Source: Heterodera schachtii (Eukaryota > Nematoda > Chromadorea > Rhabditida > Heteroderidae). Taken from it: DNA of 64,000 nucleotides. Position 1 is the first letter of the stretch; the number at the start of each line of letters is the position of its first letter. The translations under genes and the position numbers were made by a program. Positions 1 to 15,400 of the stretch are shown piece after piece. Below the pieces are notes generated by a model. The model had not been told where the DNA came from, did not search any database, and worked only from the letters and a program-made list of their open reading frames with translations. The stretch spans positions 660,765 through 724,764 of the forward strand of contig SIJG01000025.1 of assembly GCA_023374025.1 (NCBI GenBank). Direction: 5' to 3'.

Positions 1-140
1 CTTATAAATTCCGGAATCGGAAAGTGAATGCTGAATTCCGGTGCGAAATACGGAACTGGAATACTTTCAATTGTAAAGTCCCGGAATCGGAAAGTGAATG
101 CAAAATTCCGGTGCATAATCCGGAACCGGAATATTAGTCA
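1..140. repeat. Two-copy direct repeat rich in CCGGAAT
   Basis: CCGGAATCGGAAAGTGAATGC occurs at about 11 and 82, each followed by AAATTCCGGTGC or a near match and a CCGGAA...GGAATA end, giving a 71-bp period. It lies just 3' of the cadherin stop codon. Confidence 0.7.
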
Positions 141-163
141 CTTAAGAACCTGATATCATAGAG

Positions 164-436
164 TTAATTATTTGTTTGTTTGTTAACATGCCTGCATGTG
201 GCCACGCTAAACATCCGCTTTTTTGGCGCTGCAGGGCGTAAAAAGTTGGAAATGCCCGCGTTTTTTGATGCTGCGGTGCCCTGCGAGCGCAAAAGCCGCG
301 TGAGTACGAGCACAGAAAGGAGGCAAAAGCACAGGAAAAGAGTTGGAAGCACCATCAGACTCAATAGGTCGAACGAACTCAACAAGGAGTGATCATCACC
401 AGCCAATGTCGGGTTGACAGAAGAAAAGTTGCCCAT
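164..436 (-). other. Cadherin last exon: membrane span and cytoplasmic tail
   Basis: After a short juxtamembrane stretch the exon encodes a hydrophobic span (MVLPTLFLCFCLLSVLVL), then TRLLRSQG and a tail of about 40 residues with a basic patch (PKKR), ending at TAA. No catenin-binding or Fat/Dachsous-like conserved block is visible. A weak GTTAAC near the end could be a donor to an exon beyond the left edge, so the tail may be longer than modelled. Confidence 0.75.
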
Positions 437-3400
437 CTATGAGGGGATATGAAAAAATTGTGCCAGTCATTGGAGGTGCCAGTTTTGGCTGAAAAAGCCG
501 GCATTATATCTGGACTAATCGCCGGCAATTTCTTTGACAATATTATTCTGAAAATTATACATTTTATTTTACTAGGAAAAAAGTTCTAGGAAAAAAGCTC
601 TAGGAAAGTTAGAAAACTTTAAAATTTTGAATTTTTTTTAAACTTTTTATCGGCGAGATAGGATTCGGGTGAGGGGGGGGGACGGCGAGAGTGTAACAAA
701 CTGCTCCCGTCTCAATAACATCAAGACTTGCTCACCTCAATGTACACGGTTGCACTGCTTCTTTTACCATGTTGTTGTTGTTCACTACCGTATGTCCATC
801 CGTTGGACATTGCCCATACTGTAAACCGTAGTACCCGTGCCTCTCCTTTTGTTGTGCCGTTTGGTCCATTGCCAACTGCTGCTGACGGCCAACGTACCAT
901 TGTTAATATGCCATTGTCAGCATTGATTTGTATATTTTGAGCCGATGCGGTGTCAATGCGGTCCAACGAGTACCGTACCGTACTACCATAACCAATGTCC
1001 CGGTCAACAGCGACAACTTGGCCAATTGGCTTTGTTATGTCGAAATTTGATGGAAGCTAAATAAATTTATTTAAAATATAGCAATAATCCTTTGGCTGGG
1101 ACCGCAAAAGTCCGTTTTTGGCTTCGGCCGCAAATTTAGTACTTAAAAAATCCTGCTTTTCGTGACCTGATCACTTGGTGGTCCAATAGCTGCTAAATTA
1201 ATCACAAGATTTTTGGCAATGAAAAAAGTGGCAGTAAAAAAACTAATGAGATGATTCGTTGATTTGATTCAAAAAAAAAATGTAATAGTAAAAAATAAAA
1301 AGAAATACATCTATGTCCAATACATTACAAATACACATAAACATGCCTTAAATGTATAGGCATTTTTGGTGAATGTTGGCGCAAATTCGTCAATGCCAAA
1401 CACTCGAATTTCCACCGGCACATTGGCAACAATTTTTCCATGGGAATTATTGCAAGAAATGGTGAAATTAAGGGTGACAAATTGTTGTTGCTGTTGCTGT
1501 TGTTGTTGTGCCATTGAAATGTTTGCTGTTTCCATGTCAATTGGAGCGCTTAGAATGACATCACCGGTTGTTGGCTCAACAGCAAATGCCTATTTTAGCA
1601 AAAATATTGTAATTTTTTTATTAAAAAAACCCATCTTAGACAGAGTTAACCCCCTACCGCTCAGAATGGAAAAAAATTAAGGAAAATTTTCAGTAACCGA
1701 AAGCTGACCCAGTTTTTTCGTCATTGTTTGCTAACACCCGCCAATCCCAAAGCTAAAATTCTCAGACCATCGATGCCATGTGTTTGTAAATTCATTATCG
1801 GAAAGCCATGATATGGAATTTTTTCGGAAAAAATTAATTCGCGTGATACCGTATACCACCTACAAAGGCTTAATCATGGTAAAAAAGTGATAAGAAATGC
1901 TGTATTGATAATGCCAACAACTCTCCGAAGGCTGGCTTTATTGGCTTGCCTCAATCAGCGAACTGCTGAAAATGTTCGTCCTTTTTGGTTGCTGTATGGC
2001 ATAGCTACAAGTGTTTTGAATCTGTGCCACCATCATTCCATCATTTGTGGCATTCTGTTGCTGCTGCTTCAAGATGCCGTGCCTACCACCCGCGTACACG
2101 TTGAACAGTTTGGTGCCCACCGGGCTATCCTCGGGCACAAATTTGCGATAAATTGGCACACCGAAGTGCGGCTTTGCTCCACTCCATTTGTTCATGTCCA
2201 ACAATAATTCGACAACCCATTCGGCACTTTGTGGGGGAGTGCCATTGTCACGTGCCGATATTACCTATTAAATACAAAAAATATTCGCAGTTAATTAGGA
2301 TTATCCCTCCGAAGTTTGTTCCTTTATCCTCAATACTGGGTTTATATTATGAAAACTGAATTCAAAATAGACTTTTCACGCTTTTAAAGCCATATAAATC
2401 ACTAATGGTAATGGTTATATTGACTAAATCACCAATTGGGTTGGCAAATTGTCAATTAGCGACAAGGCCAAAGCATCGTCCCAATGACAAATTCGCAGTT
2501 CCCCTGAAGCGCTATCAATGCTGAACTGCTTGAAGTTGTCACCGGCCAATAAATGATAAGACAAGCGAGAATTTTCTTCAGTAGCATCATTATCAGTGGC
2601 ATTAAATCTACAATCAAATTAATAATAATAAAAAAAATTTTTTGTAACTTTCTCTACTGTAATTCTAGGCGCTGAACAAAAATTATGTGTTAGTGAAAAT
2701 AAACAAAAATTGAGGAATTTGCGCCACCAGTTTAAAAATGTTTTTAGTGTTTAATTAATATTTTAAATGTTGATTTTTAACAGTGGATCAAAATATCAAA
2801 AAACTTTCCCGGCAGTGAATATTGACACCACCGACCCCTAAAATTTTATGAAAAACGGAGCGGCAAAAATTGCCCCTTTAAAACCCCAAATATCGCCTTC
2901 ATCCCCACCTTGTTAGCAATGTTCCCGGTTTAATTGAGTCGCTGATCCACAAATTTTTTGCATTGTTTTCTTCGTCAAATTTTGGCGCATTGTCATTGAT
3001 GTCCAACAGGCGAATTTGAACACCGACTTTTTGGCGAAATGTCGTCTCAATCAGTGCGGCACGTCGTGGTGGACAATTGCCAACTGAGGCCTCAAAATGG
3101 AGCCATTCCCCGTCACTTTCACGGTCCAACAAATGTTCAACAAATATTTGGCCATCAAAATGAATTCGGAATTTTGGTGGACGAGATGAAGCATTATTGT
3201 TAATAAAATGAAGTGATGAAAGTTGGAAATCGCAATTAGGCAAATTTGAAAATGGCCGACGACGCATTGTGAGACGGCCAATCGACTGATGCAATGGCAC
3301 ATTTTCATGGAGCGTAAAACTGAAAAAAACACATTTGATCAGTATAATTTGTTATAAAATTTGAAGGTTTTTAGGAATATGAATGGACTAAGGTAATGCT

Positions 3401-6400
3401 ATTCAACCAGAATTGGAAATTTTCTTTTTTTAAATTAGTTTTTTCTCTTTACAGTATCCCTACAAAAATTTGGGTCGCTTCCAATCACTCTTAGCGCAAA
3501 ATAATGGTGGTAAATTTCTTTCCCAAATAAATCTTTGTTGAAGAAAAATAATAAACAGATTTGCGACACTAACGTGTAATTTTGTCTGTCAAAAATCGGC
3601 TCATTAGCATTGTTTTGCGATGCAATTATCGTAACGCGAACAACACAGTAGGCAGACAACGGCGGTTGCCCCGAGTCTGTAGCCTTGATCAGAAAAAAAT
3701 GATCGGTCTTTGTTCGAATTTGATCAGTAAAAGCGCTGCGCAGACGAAGTTCACCTAAAATGGTATGAATAAGAAAATATTTGGAATTGGATATTGTTTA
3801 ATTACCGTTAAAATGTGCTAATTAATCAGTTAAATTGGAAATGATTCTAATTACCATTAAAATTGTTTCAAATTGATCGGTCAAATGGGCAATTATTCTA
3901 ATTAGTGTTAAAATATTTTATCGGTTACAGTTTAATTACTGCTAAAAATTTTTAATCGGTTAAATAATTACAGTTAAAAAATTGTTTTAAATGACTGATC
4001 AATTACCATTATTTTGATCACAATGAAGCCAATCCAAATCAGCAGTGCTCAAATTTTGAAAAGCAGCAGCACTTTCCAATGCGTAGCGAATTTGTGAATT
4101 GTTCTTGGACATGTCCCCGTCGATGGCTTCAACCTTTGTCAAAATGTGCCCAATTTGCACATCCATGGAAAGTTCAATTTCGATATAAGGTTGAACAAAT
4201 TGTGGTCCATTGTCATTCACATCCAAAACTTCAACACTCAGATTTGTTGTCGCGCGATTTACTCCGTCTGTCACCTGATTATTATTATTATATTAGTGTT
4301 TATTGAAATTTCTAAAATAGTTTTTTTTTTAATTATCGTAATTGACCAAAAAAAAAACTTTTTCAAAATTTTTGGTCTCGGAAATCGACTTCGCTTGGAC
4401 CTGAATTCTGAATTCCACTCAAATTTTTTATGTGCCCAAAATTCCGAAATCTAATTTTTTAGGCCTCGGATACATTTTATGAAATAAAATATGGGTACCG
4501 TAATGCTTTTGGTCTCATATTAATTAATCTCATTAAATATTAATTGAACATTTAATTAATAGCTTTTAATCACTTAAAAACAAATAATCCCTTACAATAA
4601 CAGTTAAAATATGATGTTGCGCCAGCTCAAAGTCTAAGCTTCGCACCAAGTGCACTTTCCCGTTCCAACGATTGATCTCAAACATTGCTGAAGACAGATT
4701 GCCAAGCGAATATTCCAATTGTGTTGGCGTAATATCCGCGTCAGTTGCACTGATCGCGGAAACAAGCGAACCGATTGGGAGATCTAAAACCTCAGCCAAT
4801 GATCAAAATAATTGATTTAAAAATTTCTCTAAAAATGTAAAATTTGGGTTTTCGACTGGAAATCCATGTTTCCTGCATTTTTATTTTCCGTATTTTGCAG
4901 TTTATATCCGAAAAACCCCTAGCCCTAGCTATCAGGAATATGGATTTATAATGGGATGCCCATTTAAAGTGTGTCAAATACACCCACCCCTCGAGACCGA
5001 ATATTTCCCGAGAGTCGAAACTCAAGACGAAAACTTGACCCCTAGACATTAGACCAAGACCCAAAAAACCCATGGCTTTCTTGAGCAACCGAGACTCAAG
5101 AACGAGACTTCTCGAGCATCACTATGGCACGGAAGTGCCAATTTCAAATTAAGAAATAAAATCCAATTAAAAAAATTATGTAAAAATGTGGGTGACCTTC
5201 CATTAGTTGAATGGGTGCACCACCATTTTGCGCAATAAATGGTGCATTATCGTTGGCATCAAGCACATTTATTTGCAGCCACGTGTCCGCTTTTTGTCCA
5301 TTGGCATTGTCAACGGCAACAACTTGCAGCGCATAATGTTGACGGATTTCCGCGTCCAGCTCCAACACTGTGCTCACTCTTCCGGCATTGTCCACATGAA
5401 AAGCTGAGTCATGGTTGCCGGCTGGCAGAATGGAGAAGGACAACGCGGAAATGCCGTTGTGATTTAACAGATTGAGCTGAAATAAATAATTTTAATATCC
5501 TTGACAAAGAAATCGAAATCAAAGTGATCGGTGATCAATTAAATTTTTATTTGTATGTATTAATGAGTCGCAAGTTCGAAAACGCTAGTTTTGGTCGATT
5601 TCAATGGGGAAAAGCTCGCTTCCCGCCGTTCCCACCCCGCTCCTCAAACACCTGTGCCACGAATTGGCCCTGCGGGCGTCCCTCGGGCACATTCGCGACG
5701 AAAGTTTGCCGCGCAAATGCAAGCAGCGGCGATGTTTTGTTGTTAGAGTGCTGATCATTGTTGATCAACATCATCATCATCTCGCTGTCCCAGCTGATAT
5801 GAATACGTTTCGGTTCCGACTCAAGCGCATTTGGATATCCATGGTCAACAGCTTTGACTGTAATCCAAACACCAGCAGTAGCAGCAGCAGACTGATCAGT
5901 GATGAAGGACAATGATGGTTTTCTTAATTAGGAAAATTTAAAATTACAGCCAGATCCAAATGGAAAAAAATATGGGGAAAAGGATAAATTTCAGAGGAAT
6001 AGGTCGTCTCACCCCCCGCGTATCCCGCATATTTTCCCCTGAAAAATTTTTTTAAAAACGGAAATTTTGTAGTTTTAAAAACGGAAATTTTGTAGTTTTA
6101 AAAACGAAATTTATAGTTTACTAAATTTTTAGTTTTTAAAAGATTTCTTTCCGAAACATTCTCAAATTTTTAAAATCCAAATTCCAAATTTCCATTTTTT
6201 TCGAAAACTTGTAAAGAAATTTAGAAAATTGATTTAAGTTTTTTAATTTTTCGGAAAGAGGGGATAACGGCGATATTGAGAAACGTAGTGCATTGATCCA
6301 CCTTGCAAAAATCAGTTCGCCTGTTTGCCAGTCAATGTCGAACATTTCACTTGGATCACTGTCCATGGCAAAATGAATTTCGCCATTTTTGCCTTCGTCC

Positions 6401-9400
6401 GCATCGTTGGCTTCGAATTGTGCCAATTTGTGGCCAACCAATGCCGTGCTTGGCAAAAAGAGTTGTTCAGTGACGGATTGCTTGAACACCGGCGCATTGT
6501 CATTTCGATCAGTCACACGGATGAACACGGTGCACATGTCCTGGGAATAATATTTTAAATTCTTAATTATTATTTTAATTTGATTTAATACCGTATTTAT
6601 TGAATTAAAGTCGCCATGAAATTAAGCACCCACCCATTTCGTGAGGGGCTTATAAATAAAGCCCCCTTGAATTAAAGCCCCCTCCCCCTAAAGTTAAAAA
6701 CCTCTTATGTTTTTTGAAAAAGTTATGACCAAAATCGTAAAAAAAAAAGTCATCCGTAACTTTTTTTCATACTTGGTCAATTTTTAATTTTGCAAGAAAA
6801 TAGAGAACTAATTTATAGGGGCTATCGAGTGATGCCAAAAATAATTAATTTGCTGACTTTATAAAGTTATGTTATTAAAGATTTTTTGTCGAAAAACAGT
6901 ACGAGTCGGGGCACTATGAGTTGGCCTAGTACGAGTTGGGTTTCGGCCATAAAAACTCCACGTTCGATGGAGGAGGGGATTCAAAAAAAAAGCCCAGTAA
7001 ATAAAATATGGTATTAAAACTTAAAAATTTTAATTTTTTTTTTGGAAAAAAATCGGGCCAATTAAACTTTATTGGAAAGTATGTCACGTTTCACAAATTT
7101 TAAATTATTGTCAATTTTTTCCTCACCACTTTCTTTGGCACCGTGTTCAAGTCAGTGGCTGACACCATCAGCAGATGCTCCGCCATTGTCTCTCTGTCCA
7201 ACAGTTTGGTGCTGCTGATCCATCCCGTGTTCGGGTCAATGTGGAACAAATTGGCATTGTGCCAATGGCCTCCTTCAATGGCATAAACCACTTCTGGTAA
7301 TGATGCCGTAAATTCATCCGTTGTTGTTGTTCGGTCGTCAAGCAGAGTTCGAATTCGTAATAGTTTAGGGATAGCCACGTTCTCCGGCACTGACACATTG
7401 CCACAACTTGTGGGCTCAATTTTTGGCCCACCACCGACCGTTCGGCGTGGCACAACCGTGACGAAGGCATGATCAATGGCACCCGCCGATGGCACATATT
7501 CGGTGGTTTTGTTTGATGAGGAAAAGTTGTTGTTACATCGCTTAACCAACACTAAAATGAAGAAAAATTTATTTTTCAAGGTAAAAATTTCAAAAAAATT
7601 TTTTTTTGATTTTTTGAAATTTTTTAAAATAGTAATTAATTCATCATTTAATTTTTTAATTTTAATTTTTTATATTCTAGAATTATTGTTGTTGTACCAG
7701 TTAAAGTTAAATTGTGACTCGTTTTAAACAGTGCGTCAACTTCATTTGCTGTTCCAACAAATTCGAGAGTGCCGTTCTCCTCATCAATTTTGAACCCTTC
7801 CAACGATGGCAAAATAGCAAAATTAACACAAAAGGAAATGTCTAAAATTAAAAAAAAATATTTATATTTATTTAAATAGGTACCTAAATGGGTTCTTATC
7901 CCTTTTGTCATCCGCGTGAAATTTTTTTCTAATTTTTTTCGTAGGATAATTCGACCAGTCAATTACTGTACCAATAACAAGGATATCTCTTGCACAGCAT
8001 TTATAAATTGCTTATTAGCGATCGGTTATAAAATTAATTGGAAAAAATTTAAAAAAAAAATTCAGAGGTGGCGATAAAGGGATAATAACCCCTAAATGAT
8101 CCCAAACTGACCAGGCCGTTTAAATTTTGCAACAAATTGTTGCTGGCCCTTGGGCAAAGAATTGTCGACAAGAATTTCAGCAAGGAAATGTTTTTGTACA
8201 AAATAAGCAAATTTTCGATTGGACTGATCAATTCGAGCAATAAAGTGCTGCTCTCGATGCTGCTGCGTTTTATTTTTGTCGCCAATTTGGGCACGAATTG
8301 TAAGCCGAAAAATTGTGGAATTCTTTGTAATTTTTGATGGATTTGGCACAGATAGAGCACCTTAAATGGCACGGCAAAATGATGGCAAAAAATGCACTGT
8401 TCTGGAATATACCGTCCTTTTCCAGGACAAATGCGCCAAGACCATTGCCTGCGGCAATTTCAAAAGTTATCCGTCCATCTTGGAATTGTTGTTGTCCACT
8501 GCTGGTAGTAGCAGCGACAAAATGGTGCACCACATTGCCATTGGGATACAGATTTTGTTCCAAATTTGCCATAAAAATGGTGACATTTGGTGCACTGAAA
8601 TTTGACGGACGGAGTTGGACAAAACGTCGCCGGACAAAACATCATCGGACAAGTTTTTTGGGCCATAACTTTTTGAATTTCCCAACCAACTTATTAAGTT
8701 TTTCTGGCCATAACTTTAGCAGATTCCTTTTTGATTTTGTACCACACCTAAGAAAGCGAATGGCATTTCTTTTCGTTGTGTTGGACGACCATTGGTCAGT
8801 GTCGTCGGTTTGCACATTGATGCGAATGGCACATCGGGTTACTGTAATACCACCATAGTCCTCCATTTTACTGACCTCCATCAATAAGACATGGGAAAGC
8901 TTTAAAACCAATAAAATGAATTCAAATTTCAAGCGAATTTTGCTAGTACCAAATTTCGATCCAATGTTTTTTGAATGTAAATATTGCCGTCAAATTCGTC
9001 GACTCGAAAATTTGGCGTTGCATTTGCATTGACAAACGAAAATTTATGTGCTGATGGACTATCATTGACATTATCCAAAATGTTTATACGACCAATCAAA
9101 GTGCCTAAAAAATTTGTAAAATTTAGTTGAAATGCGAAAAATATGCCATGGCACACAATTTTCGAATTTTGTGCCATACATACCAATAGGAACTGATTCA
9201 CTAATATTCCATTGTTGATAGGTTTTGGCACAACGAAACTGCCTGTTGTGATTGGCATTTTGTCTCCAATTTGTCAAGTTAATATTGATCAATTGGACAG
9301 CTTTTTCATAAACAGATTGATCGGACAACGACCGGGCCATGACGCGGAAGCCAAATTTGTTGTCGGCACAATTTGGATGCGGAATCTTGGCCATATAAAA

Positions 9401-12400
9401 TGAACCATCCAGTTCATCCAACACGAAAAGTCCTTGCTGAAGTGCCTAAATTTTCAAGAAGAAAAATAGCTCAGATCAACCAGCTAGTGGGAGAAATTTT
9501 GTATAAAAATTATTTTAAAAAATTTAAAATGAGTTTTTGCTAGAAAAAAGAAATTTTCAAAATTTCTGCCAATTTTTCATTTTTGTACGAAACCCATTTA
9601 TACGAACTGGTTAGTTATTGTAGCAATTTTAACAATTTTTTGATAATTGCCTTAAAATTCTTTATTAATTCCCACTCCATTCCAGAATTATTTTTTAAAT
9701 ATTTCTTTATATTTACCTAATTAGATTATATATATTAAATAATTTACTAATTATAGCTTGGCCAGATAAAATCACATCCATCAAAAGTTTTAATTTTAAT
9801 CCCAAGTTCATAGACAAGTAATTAGGACGGATTACCTTTTCTGCTTCAAGTCCAATTGGTTCAAGTTGAAAAAACATATGCTGATCAGTCCAATTTTTGT
9901 GTTTGTTCTCAACTGTGTACAATGGCTTCTGCCACAGTAATGACCAATTTGTTGGTACGGTAATTGTGGTGGTGACGGGAGCAAATTCATTGTTGTTTTG
10001 CTCATCCATTTGTTTTTGTTTTTGTCTTCGCAAAACAAATGGCAAATATTTTGGCGATTTGCCATCAAAAGATGGGTCCATTTGAATGGTTATGATTGAC
10101 TGCTTGGCATTGTCAAAACTCGATTCCTCTTCTGTTGTTGGGCTTTTCAACAAACGAATTGTGCCATCGGCAGAAATTGAAAACAATGAAGCCAAAGGAT
10201 CTACAAAAAAATGATCGGGAATAAAATTTACTCGATTTATATTGTATTTAACTGACTGAGACTAATTAAGCTCGGGAATTCTTGTGCGTTACATAAATCC
10301 CCACCCCCCTACCGCAAATTTAAAAAAAAATTCGAACAGAAATTTTTTCAAAAAAAAATATATATAGAATATTAAAATTTCAAAGAAATTTAAAAAATCT
10401 TAGTAATTATTTTCCAGGATTTCCGATCCAAATTACCGTATGTATCCCAACCATTTTGTCTGGATTTTTCTGATGAACCACAATGACTACTTGCTTATCG
10501 ATATTTTCTAACAATTTTTCCTACTGTATTATAAAACAAAATTCAGTTATATTTGTCACACCATCTGATCGGATGCTCCACTTTTGTACACCGGTAGCAT
10601 TGACTTGGACCAATGCCGTGCCGACCGGCGTTTGTGCGTTGAGCCAAAGTTCAGTTTGGACAGGTGCCAACAAATGAATTCCACCATCACCACCGCTTTC
10701 GTCATTTGGAGAAATTGCTTTTTCAATGCCATTTTGATCGACAACGATCAACAATTGGCACACTGATGACAATGGCATTTCTAAGCTTTGGTCTTCCGCA
10801 ATCAGAATGATGGAGCGCGGAAATGAAGAAGAAGCGGCAGTAGCATGGCCAAAATCAATCGGACGTCGGAGGAAGAGATCACCGGAAATTGAAATTTCTT
10901 TAAGAAATTAAACCTAGCTTTTGCAAACGCTCATTTTTAGTATTTCATTTAGGAATATAAGGGAATTTCGTAAAATTTTCCGTGAAAAAAAAACGATAAA
11001 GCATTGATAAAGATGGAATTTCTACAAATTGGAAAAAAATATATATAAATTATCATTTTTATATCAAAAAATTCAAAAAGTTATGAAATTTAAAAAAATC
11101 GAAATTTTCATATGGGAACTACTGAGGTATAATTTCGTAAAATTTTAGAAAATTGGAAAAAAATATATTCTTTCAAAAAATTTGCCTCTGAAAGGAAGAG
11201 GGGGTTTCAAAGCCAAAAATTCTGCCGAAAATTGGTACCCTACCTTTTGCATCCAACTCGAACCACTCGTTGGGTTGCTGCATGCGAAAGCGCACCGTCC
11301 CATTGGGACCCGCATCCGGATCGCTTGCCTGTACGCGGCCCACCCGCTGCGTGCCCAGTGCGGCGGCTGGGGCTTTACGCGTGCCGCCTGTCGCCGCTTG
11401 CCCAGGCGGTATCACAATCACTTGCTGTTGCGGTGTGCACACGGGCACGTTATCATTGATGTCCTGCACACGCAAGTGCAGTTGTGCGCGTGCCATCCGT
11501 GACGGAATGCCATTGTCGCGTGCCTCCAGCTCAAAACTGTATTTGGCACAATGCTCGCGGTCCAACTGTTCGCGCAGGAAAATCTGTTAATGATCGAGTT
11601 TTTATATACGTATAAGTATTATTGTATATGCCCGAATATAGTATATATCTATATGTACAGTATAAGGAACTACAGTTTTACCTCGCCCGTCCATTTGTTT
11701 ATGCCCAATATGGATGTGTTAGCTCCACTCTCTTCGATAACAGGCAAGGTTTGGTGGATACTGTATCGAACTCGGCTGTTTGGCCGAGTACTGTCGTCAT
11801 CCGTTGCTTGTATATGGTAAACGGTTGTCATCAAGTCAGCATCTTCCGCCACCTGTTACAGTAGGCAATATGTATTGTACTGTATGTCTGATTGAAAATT
11901 TTGCCTCAATTTCATATTCTGGCAAAGTGAACAATGGCGCATTGTCATTCACATCCAAAATGGTAATGCGCAACTCCATGATGTCATGGCGTGGCGGAAT
12001 GCCATGGTCACGCGCACGGACGCGCAACAAAATGGAACGGTTCCGAAACATGGACGACTCGGCATCCAACGGGGCGCTGAGTGACAGAATGCCAGAATTT
12101 GGATGAATTTGAATGGGCACAGATGATGGATCAGTTTCAAAGAGGTCATAAGTGATTTGACCGTTCTGTAAATGTTAGGAACATTAAAAAATTTAAATTT
12201 ATTAAAAATTTTTGTAAAAATATTTTTTAATTTTTGACAAATTATTAAATTCCACCTCATTTCTGTCCCGGTCAGTTGCTTTAACTGCATAAAATGGCTT
12301 ATGAATTGGGAAATCTTCAACCAATTTAATTGATGCCCGTTTTGTATCAAATGTTGGCGCATTGTCATTCACGTCCAATACAGTAATGTAAATTTGTGTC

Positions 12401-15400
12401 CAGCTTGTACAATTTTTTTCCGTATCAATCACCTGTGAATTAAATAAATACAGTAAATTTTTAAGATGTGTATTTAATTTAATGCAACCCCGTTTTTTTA
12501 AAATTTCGGTATAAAATTCAAAAAAAAAGAAGAAGTTTTTTTTCGGAAAAAAAACTTTAACAAATGAGGCCAAAATTTCCAATTCTTCCCACGCGATATC
12601 TGTCGGCACAAAAATCCTTAATTTTAAAATGTGGACACATTATGTCCTTGGATGTCCCACCCTCTGTTCTAACTGTCTGTTCTCTTGTTTTGCCACATTC
12701 TCTCTTTGTTCAATAACTCTTCCTCTGTTCTAACTGTCTGTTCTCTTGTTTTGCCACATTCTCTCACTTGGTTTTCTCAATACCACCACACCCAGCGATA
12801 ATGCCAAAATAATTAATTATTATTTTAATTGGTTTTTTGACTTGAACATTCAGCAGATGTGCTTCTCCGCCCGGCATGTCTGAGTCGAGTTCCGCCTTCA
12901 ACAACAATTTATTTGCATTTGTCTCATCGAATTTGAACAGTCGCGCACTTTCACTGTCGTCCATTATCTCCAGCCGTAAATTTTCCATGCCATCAATTAA
13001 GTTGTTGTCCATCATTCGTAAAGTGCCGATGGCAATGCTGGGAAGTGTCTCTTCGGAGACACGAAAATTGAAAATTGGTTCAGCAAAACAAAAGCAATTT
13101 GTACGGGAAGAAGCGAAGTGGACATTGATCAGTGCCTAATGAACAAAAAATGATCAATGATTGCATAATGATTGTCGATTTATTAATTTGCCAATTTTTG
13201 AATATTCGAAATCCTCCTAAAAATGAAAAAAAAATGGGAGCCAACTTTTCATGCAGGCTTTTCCATATCTTTTTACTGTATAATTAAAATTTTGTAAAAG
13301 AGTTATTATATCTGTAAAAAATAAAATAGATTAATAATTAATTTTAAAAATTCCGTATGGCGCATTATCCAAAAATAGTCGTTGATCAGTGATCGACAAA
13401 ACTGACCGATTGATCACTCGTCAGTCCCCCCTCATCGGCCGCTTCCACTCGTAATTCCAATTCATAATTTTTTTCATCATCCCCTTCGGGTAAGATCAAT
13501 TTTTGTATTCCATGTTCATTCAGTCGCAATATGCCGTCAAACTCATCAATTTCGAACAGTTCAGTGCCAACACCGTGGCCAAGATGGTAATGAATTTTGC
13601 CAAAAACCGAATTAACATCTGAAAAAAATGGATCAATGGCTTTCCAATTAAATAATAAATCTCAATGAAGATTAAGTTCAAATTTTGGGATAAAAAAGTT
13701 ATTAAATTTTAATTAATTTTTTTTTCATATTTTAGCAAAATTTTGGTTCCTCCAAATAATCAAAAACACACAAGCCCCTTTACCCGCGAATGCCGTGTTG
13801 TCCAAATCCACGGCACGGACACGTAACAATGGCATTTGAGATTTAAGCATTTCCGGACAGATTTCAATTGCGTATTTGTTCGGTTGAAATTCTGGAGAAT
13901 GGTTGTTCACATCTTCAATATTCACAATGACCTGTGCCTCGGCAACAGTGCCATCTTAAAATAAAAAATTCATTTATCTGTTGGTGTCATAAAATAATTG
14001 TGAGACATTTACGCGCTAGGCAATATGCCATTGATCACAAATTATTATTTAAATTATTCGTAAATAAATGGGGGAATAGTAAAATTTTTCATTTCTGACT
14101 TGTGAAGGGATTTACTGCCAAAATATGTGCTAAAAACCCACAAAAATTTTTAAAATATGTGCTAAATTGGACGAAAAGGTTAAAAAAGCTGTTCAAAACA
14201 GCTTATTTTTCACTTAAAATACTTAAAATGAATTTCAAAATTATTCTCCCGCTTATAAATCAACAAAAACAAATTTTTTAAAATTTAACAAAAATTGGAA
14301 ATTATATATTTTCTAACAATTTGTCCAAATCAATTATTTTTGGTGAGATATTTTGAAGAAAAAAATTGTTTTAATTATTTTAAATTTTCGTGATCTCAAT
14401 TGAAAATTTGTGGAAAAATACCCCCATTACAAAAAAAATTAAAAAAAAATCACTCCAAAATTTTTACACAACCTCTACCCAGACAAAAAAAAAACCATAA
14501 AAATCTCCAATTTATATCCGTCAGATTTTGAAGTTGCCAAGTGGTTGGTTGTCACCGTTATGTTTGGCTATCGCTTTCAATTGGATTTTTTGCCCATGTT
14601 GCTCCAAATGTAATCCTTTTTTGATGCACAACATTCCGCCAAATTCGTCCAATTTGAATAAGTCGGACCAAATGCCCTCCAGCGAATAATGCATGCCATC
14701 ATCAGCTGCTGATGAAGATGATGATGGCGAACTGTTTGTTGGACCAGCACAAAGCCCATCATTAATAGCGGAGACCTAAAAAACATTTTTTTTTGTCAAA
14801 TTTTATTTATCATCCCTTAACTAATTTATTTGCAATTTTTATATATATATTGAAAATAATTATCGGAAATTAATTATAGTAAGAAATTAGATTGAAAAAC
14901 AAAATTTTGAACGGCTTTTACCAAATTTAAATCAGAATTTGACATTCAATTTAATTTAAAAATTAACAAATGATGATAATTATTCAAAATAAATTAATAT
15001 TCAATATTTATATTCAATCTTTATAGAAAAATTTAAGACTTTCATATTTCAATTTATTTTTTATTTTTAATGCATTTTTCGAAGTTTACCATTTGAATTC
15101 TTTCTAAATTGTCAATATTTCCCGAATTCCATCACCTTGACAACCAAAAAAAAATTCTTTACAATTTAAATGAGCTAAACATTATTATTGCGGTGGATAT
15201 GTGAGTTATTAATTGGATATGATATGCGCAAATTGGCCGTAATTTCTGTCGCTGTTATTTCGCGCATTAATTAAAACTTCGTAATAATCAAAGCTAAAGC
15301 TGTCGAGAAAACTGTCAAAATGAGTTTTCAAGTATTTTTTGAAAAAAAAATTTTTTGTAAATTTTCTACAATTAAACCATTTTCTATAACAGGCAATGCC

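Noticed and set aside
8334..8858. 174-aa plus-strand open frame
   Set aside because: It is the shadow of cadherin exons 23-25 on the minus strand.
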